A DNA stretch of 30,562 bases from Saccoglossus kowalevskii (Eukaryota > Hemichordata > Enteropneusta > Harrimaniidae): NCBI RefSeq assembly GCF_000003605.2, contig NW_003124915.1:38646-69207 (forward strand). Reading direction: 5' to 3'. Below are positions 1-11,800 of the stretch, piece by piece. The position numbers and the translations under genes are program-made. Every line of letters begins with the position of its first letter. The first letter of the stretch is position 1. The notes beneath the pieces are model-generated. The model had not been told where the DNA came from. It saw nothing but the letters and a program-made list of their open reading frames with translations, and did not search any database.

Positions 1-408
1 AGTCTGAAACAATAAGTTCATTATCAGTATTAATACTAACTATCCTGAAATTATACACATGAAGCAGTATTTGAAAGTGTTTTGAATAAACAAACTGCAT
101 TATTTTTTATAAAAATTAGTATTGCCTGATCTTATATTATTTTAACATTCTGTATTTTACTCCTTACCTTCCTTTCAGCCAAAAATTAATTAGTAATTTC
201 ATTATGGTGTAATAAAACTTTCTTAGTATACATCTGTCACCATAACTCAGTAAGTTGCAGCATGCCGTCACGGTAATTTTCAGTATTGCACTAGGTATTT
301 GCATCCTACCATATTAGGACATGTGCATTCCAAATATGGGATAATTATATGGGTAATTATAAAAACAGACATGGCAGCCCCCCCCCCCAGGATTTGACAG
401 GAACTTAC

Positions 409-1891
409 CCAAGGAACTTTAGTAAATCTGTTTGCAACTTTTTGGATATCAGCATACCAGTGATGTAGCCTTGTAAGGAAAGGATGTATAATAACAAGGT
501 TATTACGAGGATACCACAAAGGTCGGGACAGACAATTACCAACTAGCATACTGATGTCTTGTTACTATACTATACAAAGTTATATCTAAGCCTGCAACAG
601 TCTAAATCTCACCTTCCTGGGTGGTTTCTTGGTTGGGTATATCAGCCTCACAGACTATTTCAAAGTCTTCAGAGTCTCTATCTAAAGGAGTATTATTCTG
701 TGAATTAAATTACCGATACAAATAATTAATTATATCACTAAAGATTATGCAATGTATGACCAACATGACCTATTAATATATACTGTATCATTACATATAG
801 TTGCATGAACATTTGTGCAATTTGGCTAATAAAGGTAAGTATAATTTTAAGCAATATGGTAGTTGCGTATATGGTCAAAATTGAAGAAATGTAGATTCAA
901 CCATACCACACCTTGTAACAATATACTCTTAAACCAATATTGTAATTTGGTTTGAATCACTATAGATTTAATTTATAATTTTAAATCAACCCAACATCAG
1001 ACGTATCAGAACTTATAGAAGTTTGATTTAGTTTTTTTTTTCTAATTAAGAAATAATTTATGAAGACATAGTGTATTAACTTACTTCAACTACTGAAGAT
1101 TTTCCAGAGAACTGATTTTTGTGTACGTTTAATAATACAAATATTAAAATCATTAAAATATTGGCATTCTCATTGCTGAATTTATAACTGATTATTTTAT
1201 TACATATAACCTTAAGTCAATGTTGTTCTCATTCTATGAAAACAAATGGTATGAGGAATTTATTTACGATTTTTTATATATAATAATAAAAATACAGTAA
1301 AATCTGATAACAGGAATTTATCTTACCTTAAACAAATCATCTTTATTAATAACCTGCACTCTCTCCCGTTTGTGACTCTCAGAAAAGTAATGTCTGCGAA
1401 GATTATTGGAAGTCTCAAACTCATTGACACAAATAGTGCAAACTTTATCTGATCTGTCAGTGTCAAGAAAGAAATAGTCATTAGATAGGGAATTATATAA
1501 TAAATGTACAATTGCAATAAAACAATATGAAATTCAATTTTATGTGACACTTGCACTTTACAATAATGATTTTGAATTATTTATGACTGTGTTAGGGTGG
1601 GAACAGTTATGCAATTTAATGATAGTTCACGTTTGAATTCGGAATCCTAGTATCTAAGACCGGTACAAGTATCTACGACATGCTAAGACTAATGCAGTGG
1701 GATAAGAAGGTGCCCTCTGCTTCTTGATCCGGCCATATAACCTTAAAATCAACAGTGATAGGAATCCTTACAACAGTGGAACACAGTCGTAAATTATGGC
1801 GATGTTTAGTACAAAACATAATTACGTATAGTATTTTGCTCCCGAGAATAAGTCTGACACACACGCGAAACCATCGCCGAACATCAGACAT
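409..1891 (-). CDS. Spliced gene with a single C2H2 zinc finger, 3' end outside the window
   Basis: Exons on the minus strand, in order: probable first exon 1891-1863 (ATG in a strong CCACC-ATG-T context, reading MSDVRRWFRV), 1453-1327, 697-613 and 542-409. The last three have clear acceptors and donors (GTAAGA, GTGAGA, GTAAGT), and their phases fit: 2 to 0, 0 to 1, 1 to 0. The 1453-1327 exon encodes one classical finger, C-x2-C-x12-H-x5-H (CTIC then H21 and H27 of the exon), followed by KRERVQVINKDDLFK. The next exon is acidic (DRDSEDFEIVCEAD). The 542-409 exon carries RPLWYPRNNLVIIHP and RLHHWYADIQKVANRF, rich in aromatic residues. Introns in this stretch are 70 to 630 bp. A lone finger suggests nucleic-acid or protein binding, probably nuclear, but I do not recognise the family. 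The first-exon donor (GTGTGT) is weak, so the start is less certain than the three downstream exons. Coding continues left of position 409. Confidence 0.72.
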
Positions 1892-3126
1892 GGTGGAACT
1901 TTACCGACCCATCGTTCGGTGTTATGATTACTGTCATACAATACTCAACCAGTTTCAAAATTATAACATAACCCCACAGACATGTTTTAATTATATCAGC
2001 TAGACTTGTGCTGATTTCATGAGGAATAAATCAGACATACACGATTTCAGGCAAACAAAATACAATTAGTTGAACTGTACTCCTTTGACTCGGCGGCATA
2101 TTCCGCAAACAAAAGTCAGACGCTAGCCTCCACGTGCCAGTTAATAATTGACAGGCATGAAATCTTCACCCAATCAAGGAGCAGCATTTACGCAATCTGA
2201 CAGGGCGCGTCTCGCGTTAGGGGTCAGACTCGGTCGAAATGTTAATTTTCAAATCAGCTGGAGGAGTTGAAGTGCTGTGTGAACCACAGAGAATAGTCAA
2301 CTTACAAAATCCAGTTATAGTATTACACTTTATTAAGAATGGAGTTAATTTGAATCGTATAAATGGAGATCGCCGATTATATTGATCATTGTAACTGAAC
2401 AGTTAAACCAACTACCGGTACATGTAATATATGTTCGTAGTCACGGTGTACAACACAAGTTACAAGTAATATTCAAAGCCTTGGTCTGAACACATACCCC
2501 ACGAGGGACTGTTACATTACTTATTTAATAATTAAAATAATTTAAACCCAAGATTGTATGAAACAAGTTGTTGGTTTCGAGCAGTATCAGCGCTGTAGCT
2601 GACCGGCCCTGGACATACTAAGTACGTCGCGGCGTCTCATCCATTTGTTGTTTTGATAAATAACCAAATCAAGAAATATTTAAATACAGAAAAAACACTT
2701 AACTTCACGAAGTGTACTGTCTAATCGTCAGCAAAATTATGAGAACAAGTCGTGACAACGAAGTCAGCAGCTTTCTTATTGGTTGTCATAATAAAATAAC
2801 GTTATTATAATATAAAACTGACCTATCACGACAGCTGTCACATTTCAGTGGCATTTGACTCCCGAGAATGTAAACACTCGTTTTCGCGGAGTTTGTAACT
2901 ACAAATGTTTTCGTTATTTGTTATTGTTTGGAAAATAAAGACAATTTACAGAAGCAACACCCTAAAGACGCAATAACTGGATTTGATTTACAAGAAACTT
3001 TACTAGCAAATTGTATTTTTATGGAAATATATATAAAATGTGCCAATTGAATGATGTCATGTCGTTTAATCGGCATTTCTATGCAGACGACGTAACCAGT
3101 TTATAGTTGGCCGTCTTAGCTAAAAC
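1892..3126. promoter_or_regulatory. Divergent intergenic region, likely bidirectional promoter
   Basis: This 1.2 kb lies between the minus-strand start at 1891 and the plus-strand start at 3127. It is richer in CpG and GC patches (2085-2230, 2580-2640, 3085-3260) than its AT-rich surroundings. It contains an inverted CCAAT box in ATTGGTTGTCA at 2778-2788. No TATA box is evident near either start. No coding exon is visible. The head-to-head layout is seen; shared promoter activity is inferred. Confidence 0.5.
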
Positions 3127-5129
3127 ATGGCGTCAGGAAACATTCCCATTTACAAAAGTTTTGTAAGCGAAAGTAGATGTCACGGTGACCGTACGCGTGA
3201 CCAAAGGAGTCCGACATTCCTATTAACGGCGTCACCGGCAAAGAAAGCTAGAAAAGGTAAGTGAAAATCACTTGACAAAGTTGCAAACCACAGTTTGTTA
3301 AAGCACGTCGACTTTTCCTTGACTAAATAATTTACATTTACCATTTTTTTCGGTTTACCTTGTAACAGTTAGTCTTAAAATACACCGACAGTTAAAAAGG
3401 AAAGTATTGGTTTTACATTCAATGGTGGGAAAAATAAATAAAAGGAATGTTAAAAGACTTCAAGGTACAAAAAGGTTCTGCTGAATATGTGAGTATTCCT
3501 GTTTAATATTTATTTTAGTCAATATCTATAATTAGATTTGTTCATTTCATGACAATAACTTCAATTATATTATTTTACTGTTTTTTTTTTGTGTTGCCCA
3601 AAGCATAGATTTCTTTTGTTCTATGTTTTTTTCACTTTTGTTTTTACTGCATATAATGATAATTTTATTAATCATCTATAGTATATGTATTTATATGACA
3701 AATTACATTAATTGTAAATTGTATTTAAAATTCAAGCAGATAGCATGAGGGTAATATCATACATGTTTTCAAAATAAAAAAATCCTATTCACACTTCATT
3801 TTATAAACTATTGAATAAAAAAACAACCTTTTACATGTATTCCCATTGACACAGCAATTATTTTTATTACAGAATTTGATAGTTCCATCATTGGCAAAAA
3901 AATATTTATCATCTCCTAGTAGATTTGTTTCTATACGTAGATTAACTGTAAGTATGAACATGAATTAGTAATTACTTTTTAAATTTGTTGTTACCGGGGT
4001 AACATTATTATTAATGGTAATTCAAATAATTTATAAAATTTATGTAGTTCACTATGATATATATGATATGATATGTCTTAAATACATTGAATAGTACACA
4101 ATATTTAAAATGAATGAAATGGAAATAAACATGGATGTCATATAAAATTGATGAACCCAATGTCATAAAGTAAAGTTGGATGCATGAATGACAAATGATT
4201 GCACATGCCTGCCTAACTCATAGATCTGCTAGTCAGTCAATAACAAATTTTAGGTGATGTACAAAATTACATTAGTAGTGCCTGTTGTCATTGTAAATAA
4301 ATAATATTTATGTTAATGATGACCATGGTTGACTATAGTTAAAAATAAACACTTGTTCCTGTCTTTATAATTTGAAATGGAATACATCAGTTGAATTCAA
4401 TTAATTAAACTTTTCCTTAATTCCTTTGTTCATGATTACTTAAAATAATCTTTGATCTTCTTCTTAGCGTGTTCAATTCATTGACAGAATTTTACAGCTG
4501 AGCAGTACAGAAACCAATGTATTTAATATTTATCTGATCATATAACGTAAATAATCACATGGATGAGATATACAAATTTCTATCACACATCTTTATTTTC
4601 TACATAGTGCATATAAAACTAGTGGCTGTAATTTCCTTTGGTTGAGTACGACACAGATGCATTAGCACCTATATGACAAATACTGTACAATTCATATTTA
4701 CATTAAACTCAAATAACAGATTAATAATCTATCTATATGAACACTGATATAATTATTATTATTCAAAAAAGGAGATGCTAAAAAATGTTGCGCCGGATTT
4801 CGCAGAGAACATTGCAATTTTGAACAAGTTATTATCATTCTGCCAAATTAAAATTGGAGAATGGAACCAAGAGGAGGCAAGAAAAGTAAATTACTAAGCT
4901 TACATGAATAATCTTATGCTCATTCATGAATTACTTTTCAGATTTTGAATTGTATATCAGTATTTTTATGTGCATTAATAATTAGCTTTTATTTTATTAA
5001 TTATAGACATGTTAATTTTTAACAATATTTTCTCTATCAATCCAACAATAGATTTTATGTAATGAAGAAACTAAAAAGCAGTACAAATACATTAATACAG
5101 AGGAACTTGCACACAACCTGTTTGAATGA
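3127..5129 (+). CDS. Six-exon gene, unknown protein of about 163 residues
   Basis: Exons: 3127-3256 (ATG in AAAAC-ATG-G, donor GTAAGTG, phase 1), 3445-3488 (donor GTGAGT), 3873-3947 (acceptor TTTTTATTACAG, donor GTAAGT), 4468-4518 (acceptor TTCTTCTTAG, donor GTATTT), 4772-4885 (donor GTAAAT) and 5052-5129 (stop TGA). All phases join without a stop. The protein starts MASGNIPIYKSFVSE, has a basic stretch (AKKARK) at residues 38-43, then KKYLSSPSRFVSIRRL, then a probable helical C-terminal half (VQFIDRILQL; DFAENIAILNKLLSF). It ends NTEELAHNLFE. There is no signal peptide or membrane segment. The basic motif could act in nuclear import; this is inference. I do not recognise the family. The weakest points are the AAG-type acceptors before 3445 and 4772 and the 44-base second exon; exons 1, 3, 4 and 6 have good sites. 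A strong donor follows the stop at 5177, so a 3' UTR intron is possible. Confidence 0.72.
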
Positions 5130-5176
5130 AGATGGCATCACCATCAGCCATGACAATTAAATGTTTAACTTTGATA

Positions 5177-7294
5177 GTAAGTATAATTACTGTTTTGTTA
5201 TTTTTATATCAACTTCACTAACGTTAGAAGATAATTGCTTGCTCATATCTCATATACTTGACTCAAGTCTTTCAACACTGCAGCTAGTTTGACTCTACCG
5301 CTGACACCTGTTTGGATATCCAGAAAGCCTTGTTGATTATAACATATCATTAAGGACATCATACACAATGTAAAAGAAACATTGCACAAATGTTTTTGAA
5401 ATAAAATATTTTAGAGTTGGTTAATATGATCAAGATATTTTGCTCGCTGTACACAGAATAATCTAATCTACTGTGACGGGATAACAACTGCATCAAACAT
5501 TCTGATCATATGGTGTGCAGGTCTTTATGGCTGAGAATTCCTTGCCATCAGCCCCCACTGTAATTTTGGGGGTGGTTAAATAAACCATATTGCAATACAA
5601 CATCATAGTGACTTGTAAGAAAGTTTTGACCAAATCAAACACAATTTTGACTATTAAAAATCATACATACTTGTTTAACCTCACAAAAATATTTCATAAT
5701 GCACTAAAATTTGAATGGCTCATGTACCCAGATAAGGACACAATCTTTAATTTGTGCAGACTCGAATGAATTGGAATTTTTAAGTCAAAATATTGTGTAC
5801 AGTACTTTATAATACTATATTAATAACATATCACCTGCTGACTCCCTTTTTTCACTGATTTTACTATGTCCATGGAGGCTTCAGTAGGTGATATCAGTAA
5901 TTATATACATGCTGATGCAAGTACTTTTGCATGAACTAGTATTCTCGTATACAATTTGTTGTTATTAAAATTGTATTTTAACACTCAAACACAGTAATTT
6001 ATTTGAGGCAATACCATGCCTGTGCTGGTTGTATCTATGTTATACCAGTCACACACATAGATTTTGACAGAAAAAGCGCCAAACTGCACATGCATATATG
6101 TTAATATATTAATATATATTTTAATTATATTTGAATAATGAATAAAATATAACAAATAACATTGTTAGTCACAGTATGACAGCACTAAACATCTGTTATG
6201 CTGTATCACAATGTGCCTTTACATATAAAAAAAGCTAAAGTCTATGTTTGCCTTTACATAAATGATAAATAATGGTTTGTCTTCAAAAAAACATACTGCA
6301 ATAAGAGACATGATTATGTTTAATTAAAAGCTAATAATAAATATGACTCCTAATACAATACATGACTATAATACTACCAAATTTTCATTTAAATATGGTT
6401 ACTAAAAAAAATAGTAATTGCGATTTAACATAAATGTATCAGGAGCCAGTGACTCAATAGTTCAAACAAAGCTATAGCAGAAAATCTTATTGGCAAGAAT
6501 CATATGAAGTGTTTCTTAGCTGTGAGAAAGTGTTTTTGCCAACAATTAATATTTTGCAATACTCCACCTACAATCTTCCCTACATTATATTTTTCCAGCA
6601 AATTCATATAAAACTCAATTAAGTAATATGCAAACCAAACTAGAACAATTTATATTTTCTATTCACAAATGTGATTCTTAAACATTTTACAATTATTGTC
6701 ATCATTCGAATATTTTTCATTCCCAACAAACTGTGTACACTTCCTGTTGCATCTTCGCAAACCAAAAGTTTGTTATACAGCCATCGTCTCACTTATGTTG
6801 AAGCTTCAACTTTACACCCCGTTAGTCTATTTAACTAGAATTGAAACAAAAACAATAAATAGGTCATATTGATTATAAAACTGCAAACAGCTATAGTATT
6901 GTATATTACTACATATTATCACAACAACCAAATCCCAAGTTGATTTGACCCAACTGCTTTAAGCTGCAAAAAGTTTACTGGCACACGGCGTCCACACTAA
7001 ATAGATCAATCGCTTTTTCATGATTTTGTTATTATTTATTATTCTAACTCTAATCAGCTAAATAAGTAAAGAGTTATCGTGAATTTTGTTGATAGATTTT
7101 GATGAATATGCAGCAATTAACCTACAGCCGTAGACTATTTCGGTAAGATCATCAACAAACCAACACCAGTGCAGTCTCCAGTGCAACGACATCAAAGTTA
7201 CCTGTGTTTGGTCCAACCGGTGGACAAAAATAGTCAATCACACAAAAGTAACCCCCAAATTGAAAGTAAATTGAACCCATTGATCCACAGTATA
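5177..7294. other. AT-rich non-coding stretch
   Basis: This stretch holds no open frame with usable splice sites that I can defend on either strand. AATAAA at about 5578-5583 is a possible polyadenylation signal for the upstream plus-strand gene. If the GTAAGT donor at 5177 is used, the stretch is an intron ending at the acceptor before 7676. Long A/T runs dominate (for example 6090-6130 and 6230-6420). Confidence 0.4.
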
Positions 7295-7375
7295 ACTGTG
7301 AAAATCATAGATTGTTGTTTATAGCGTTTAAACATGATAAACTTACCATTTTTCTTGATCGTAAACATCCGCCAT
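7295..7375 (-). CDS. Probable first coding exon of a minus-strand gene
   Basis: On the minus strand an ATG at 7375 (context AAA-ATG-G) reads MADVYDQEK and runs straight into a consensus donor, ATG-GTAAGTTT, at 7346. The exon is therefore 7375-7347 and ends in phase 2. The nearest acceptor (GATTTTCACAG) would end a 51-base intron at 7296. Joining there keeps the frame open for 18 more residues before a TGA, giving only 28 residues in all. A longer intron to an exon I could not find is equally possible. The product is unknown. The start lies about 70 bases from an inverted CCAAT pair, which supports a real promoter. Confidence 0.35.
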
Positions 7376-7442
7376 TTTATTTGAGTTCGTTGCACTATTT
7401 CTGACTGGTGACATCACTAGAGCCAATTAGAAGGGGGTCTTT

Positions 7443-7463
7443 GATTGGTTGTCAAAACCAATC
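7443..7463. promoter_or_regulatory. Inverted CCAAT pair in a divergent promoter
   Basis: The arms GATTGGTT (7443-7450) and AACCAATC (7456-7463) are perfect inverted copies around a 5-base spacer, so a CCAAT box faces each way. A further CCAAT lies at about 7419-7424. NF-Y binds CCAAT boxes in animal promoters. The site lies between the minus-strand ATG at 7375 and the plus-strand exon at 7676. Promoter function is inferred from position and motif. Confidence 0.45.
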
Positions 7464-7675
7464 AGGGGGATCTTGTTGAAATCTTGTCATATATGCGTCC
7501 TTTCAGATGCATATAGCGATAGTAAAAATAATACAAAATAAGATGTACGTGATACGTGTTTTAATAAAAACAATTACAAAATATACTGAGAAAGATTAAT
7601 GTTACTTTAAATGTTTTAACATTTTCTTGGTCAACATATTGGCTTGACGTTAAAAAAAATTGTTTTCATTGGCAG

Positions 7676-7897
7676 AGAAAATTCAAGAGAGAAGAACAGC
7701 CAGAGAGAAAGGGCTTTTGGAAAATGTACACCACCTGGTATGATGCAGTTGGCAAAAGTCTTGATTTAAATATTGTTTTGGAACATGATTTGTTATTTAA
7801 TCATGAAAATAATAGTGAGGAGGAGGAGGAAGGGAGGAGTACGATTCCCAACGTGATATATATATGTGTACAAAGATATGTTGCCCAATTTGAAATT
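7676..7897 (+). CDS. Internal exon of an unidentified plus-strand gene
   Basis: The stretch lies between a good acceptor (TGTTTTCATTGGCAG) and a strong donor (GTAAGTG) and is open in phase 0 at both ends, 74 codons. It reads RKFKREEQPERKGFW, MYTTWYDAVGKSLDLNIVLE, a run of five glutamates near residue 52, then IPNVIYICVQRYVAQFEI. The mix of aromatic and charged residues looks like real protein, but I do not recognise the family. If the donor is skipped the frame stops four codons later (7907-7909). A possible upstream exon is 5126-5176, which is also in phase 0. Alternatively, the first exon lies in 7470-7670 and was not found. No downstream exon was located; a minisatellite and a LINE relic follow at once. 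Confidence 0.5.
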
Positions 7898-8045
7898 GTA
7901 AGTGAATAGATGGAATATTCATACAGAATGCGTATAAATTATCATTACACATACCGGTAATACTGTTAAAAGTGGCATTTTATTACATTTAGTTCATTGA
8001 AACAGTCATTATGGGCATACATGATTCAGTTTTCCTGGTAAGACG

Positions 8046-8425
8046 TGCAACAATCTGGCGAGTCCGATGTGCAGCAGACTGACGGGTCATATATTGTGCA
8101 GCAGTCTGACAGGTCAGATGTGCAGCTGACTGACGGGTCAGATGTGCAGCAGACTGACGGGTCAGATGTGCTGCAGTCTGACGGGTCAGATGTGCAGCTG
8201 ACTGACGGGTCAGATGTGCAGCAGACTGACGGGTCAGATGTGCAGCAGTCTGACGGGTCAGATGTGCAACAGACTGATGAGTCATATGTGCAACAGACTG
8301 ACGGGTCAGATGTGCAGCAGTCTGAACTGACGGGTCAGATGTGCAGCAGTCTGAACTGACGGGTCAGATGTGCAGCAGAACGATATGTCAGCCATGTGCA
8401 GCAGAACGATATGTCAGCCATGTGC
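8046..8425. repeat. 24-bp minisatellite, about 15 copies
   Basis: The unit TGCAGCAGACTGACGGGTCA plus GATG is 24 bases. Eleven near-24-base copies run from 8046; two 29-base variants follow (an AACTG insertion) and then two 26-base variants with a changed core (AACGATATGTCAGCC). Copies alternate in threes by the sequence after TGCAG (CTGACTG, CAGACTG, CAGTCTG), giving a 72-base higher-order period in the middle. Because 24 is a multiple of three, long frames stay open on both strands (DVQQTDGS repeats on plus, HLTRQSAA on minus). This is probably a non-coding satellite. Confidence 0.9.
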
Positions 8426-8514
8426 CAGATATGTACTGCCAGCATTGGTGCATGTCTGTAGCATGCCTGGCAATTTTTAGCTGTGTAGATTACTTACATC
8501 ATTCTTATCTGGTT

Positions 8515-8815
8515 TGAGGGAAATCAAATTTAATTTCTTACTTTGCTGAGGCATGCCAAAAAACTAAAATAACTGTTTTCACATCATTTAGTTTTAGCTT
8601 ATTAGCTTATAATCAATCTTTAATTTCACTGACACAATACTTAAGATTAGTCATAGCTATATCACGATCATATACTGAGTTTGGAGGAAATGAAATGTAT
8701 AACTGGATATCATCGGCATAGAGGTGATATGATGGTACATGATGTTCTATAATACTACCAAGTGGGAAAGTATACATGCTAAACAAAAGCGGCCTGAGCA
8801 TCGACCATAATATGT
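8515..8815 (-). pseudogene. Decayed LINE (non-LTR) reverse transcriptase fragment
   Basis: Read on the minus strand, 8801-8613 gives [13 protein letters not shown] and then [12 protein letters not shown]. The latter is the catalytic YADD box of a non-LTR reverse transcriptase with the usual downstream context. After an in-frame TGA at 8613, homology resumes: ANKLKLND appears after another stop, and FGMPQQSK after a frameshift near 8545. LINE reverse transcriptases of the CR1/L2/Jockey type carry this spacing (ADDTQLY, then KLKLNxxKTE). Only about 100 codons of the palm region remain, with at least two stops and one frameshift. There is no endonuclease domain. The fragment is a dead copy, probably 5'-truncated. 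Confidence 0.8.
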
Positions 8816-11800
8816 AATATTCATAATATGTACTGTGTTTATTTTGATTTCCTATGAAAAAATGACGTGGTCACCCTAGGTCTTGAAGTGTTATACGTGT
8901 AGAACTGCAGACAGCCAAAGTCCTAACTGTCAGGCTGATTTCTAGGATACTGCAATTTTATGGCATGGTGTTGACGATCCCACATGCGTCGTAACCATAG
9001 CATTGCATATACATATCGCTTATAAATTTAAATCCCTATAGACAATAATGTAAAAAGAAAACATTGAATTATGGGAAAGGTTAGTGCTAATCACCTGCAA
9101 AATTCGAAGTAATCAAACCACATGGGGCTGTGAAGTGACGAAAAGTAAAAGATCGGCTTGATGTACTTGTTTGTTGTGTGTATACATGAGACAAATAAAT
9201 CATACACTTAATGTCTTAACAGATGTGATAGTGATGACATCTTGATGAATCTTACAGCAATTGTGAAATGTTGATTAAATCGTTTATAACAATTTCTGGC
9301 TGTTCATGCATACTTTGGGCTTCACTGATACGATCTCACTTTATTTTAAGCAAATCACGCTATATATCATCATAGCTTATTATTTCGCTATATCGACGTA
9401 TGCATACAGTTCATCGTTCTACCATGGCGTATGGAAAGCATTGTCACGAATTGTGCGGTGTATCTTGGGAGAAAAGAGTAAAGACATGGCATGGATACTC
9501 AGGATCTAATCGAACATTACACATACTCAATCAGTTTTAGTTCGATTGAATATATTTTATCTTATAACTGATGAAAGTCTCAAAATGGTACAAATATGCC
9601 TGCGTTGTGATACATATTTTCAAGTCTCACACTTTCGTGTTAGCAACAATGAAGAATCGGAAGTTTAGATCGAACTTTACGATAATTTCCTTTAATTGAA
9701 ACTGTATTTAAAGGTGAACAAATACACGATTGCTGAAGTGAATAACGTGTTTACACAAGGGGAATACAATGATGTTCACAGCCACTAGAAGGTCAGCTGA
9801 GTGTATCTCGCCAATGCGTCTTTTGCGAACGAATGAAACAAATCAATATACACAAATATGACTTGCAACTAATTGATTCCGGTCCCAGCATTGTATGACA
9901 AGTAACGATTGACTGCAAACAAACAAAAACAGTCAATAAGCAAATTGCTGTACATAACAAATCATATAGCATACAATAAACTACATGACTTGGAATTCAG
10001 ATGCATCATGTGGGTAAATTCATATTCACTGAATTTTACAGTAAATAATCGTTCAGATCAAATATGACATAAAAACAGACAATACTGAATTATGAAAGCA
10101 TTCAAGTGTAACATGAACGAGAATGAATAAATGTGCTGTAAATAGCCGATAGTTTAATCGATCATACATAGCTTTATGAAGTAGTGTTCACTGTCCAATT
10201 TATTGCATCACAATCTATTGGCACTTGTATCGAGCAGCATGGAAAATTTCAGTATATACAAAACACAGCGAATTGCAAGAAATATCAACCAACACAATTC
10301 TATGACTTTCAATCAGTTAGGATTAGTAGTGCTCAATGGCAGTAATGCAGGCAAATTTTACAGAGCTTTACATGCAATTTCTCTGTTAGTCATCATTTTG
10401 GAGTCACTGACCTTTGACCTTGGCTTACCCAAACTTGCCACTAGAGATGTTGTTTGTTCATCAGGGCAAACTAACAAATTACATACATATGCATTTTTTA
10501 TAATAAAGTACACTAACTATTTGGTGACTATTAAACATAGTCTCAATAACAAAAATAAATAACGATAAATAAATCTACATTTTGGCCATAATAATAACCA
10601 TTTTTTCCGACACAACGCTTAGTAAATTAATCTGAGTGTTATTCAACAATGTCCGTATTGATTTTTAACTCGACATGTTTTAACGAATAAAATGAATGAT
10701 ATGCTTCAGCGTAGAGGGCAGGCAACATTGCAGCTAAAAGGGACGCCTGCGTAATAAGCTGCCATAGAGGGCAGTACTTGTTAGCAAATTTAACAATGCA
10801 AAAACAGGTGACTCTCATATATTGTGAACTCCCCTACACAAATAATTGGCACATACTTCGAATGTTTAACAATTACAATACCTTATACGCTTTCTGGCTA
10901 TGCGCCACCTTGTTAGTAAATGGAAAGGAGGCCGTTCATATTGTTTATATGAGATGTAGTCTAGTTCCAGTGCGCATGCGCGTGATTCTTGGGTACAACA
11001 GAGCATACTAATAAAAATAGCAAATTTGTCACAGACCACATGATAAGACATGCCACAAGGACCTCGCTGTGATAAAAATACGTTAACATACGCAGATCTA
11101 ATTTATATCGATGCTTGCACAACAAAGATAGTTTACAGATCTGCAGAATGTATACGTAAATACACGGTTTTCTGTTTCATTGTTTCTTAAATGAACNNNN
11201 NNNNNNNNNNNNNNNNNNNNNNNNNNNNNNNNNNNNNNNNNNNNNNAATCGTCTGAATAATAACTTTGCAGAAAACGCATTTAACTCCGTAAATTTACAT
11301 AGAAATACACAAATGGTTAGTCGATGTGTTCACTTGTAGTTTAGTCTATTAAATAAATTCTGATATGAAGTTATATTATGTTTCTAACATCGACGGATTA
11401 AAAATATTGTATTCAACAAGTACAGTTTAATTGAATAACATCTTGGTGTGAGATCACCTGGTAATTTGGGATACGGATTAGTTTGCTTATATCACATTCA
11501 TTTTCTTTATATGTTCGTCGTAATATTTAAAGGTGTCTCAGCTTTTGGAACGATAACATGGCGAAGTTTTTCAGGAGCCCCACACCCACCTGACACACAC
11601 ATCTTTAACAGGCGAATTTACTTGAAATAATATGAAATGTAATCGGTACATACCGATACACACACACACACATACACAGGGTTGTAATATTCAAAGGGTT
11701 TCCTGCTCAATTAATATTTTATGATGTTGTGCTCTGAATTCGGGCAAGTTCACTGTCAGCTCAACACGAATCCTACTTATTTTTTCCTTTTTTTTGTATT

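Noticed and set aside
280-549. Single 89-codon minus-strand gene
   Set aside because: Only 409-542 is coding; a GTAAGT donor ends the exon and the rest of the frame is intron, including a C run.
7989-8359. Repeat-encoded proteins on both strands (DVQQTDGS and HLTRQSAA repeats)
   Set aside because: The unit length is a multiple of three, so any stop-free frame stays open on both strands. There is no start context, splice logic or non-repeat domain.
8046-8425. CRISPR-like array
   Set aside because: Units are contiguous with no unique spacers, and the window is eukaryotic.
10203-10562. 119-codon plus-strand frame
   Set aside because: No domain, no promoter or splice context, and unremarkable composition for chance in AT-rich DNA.
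11098-11280. Frame across the N gap
   Set aside because: It depends on 50 unknown bases, and the flanks show nothing protein-like.
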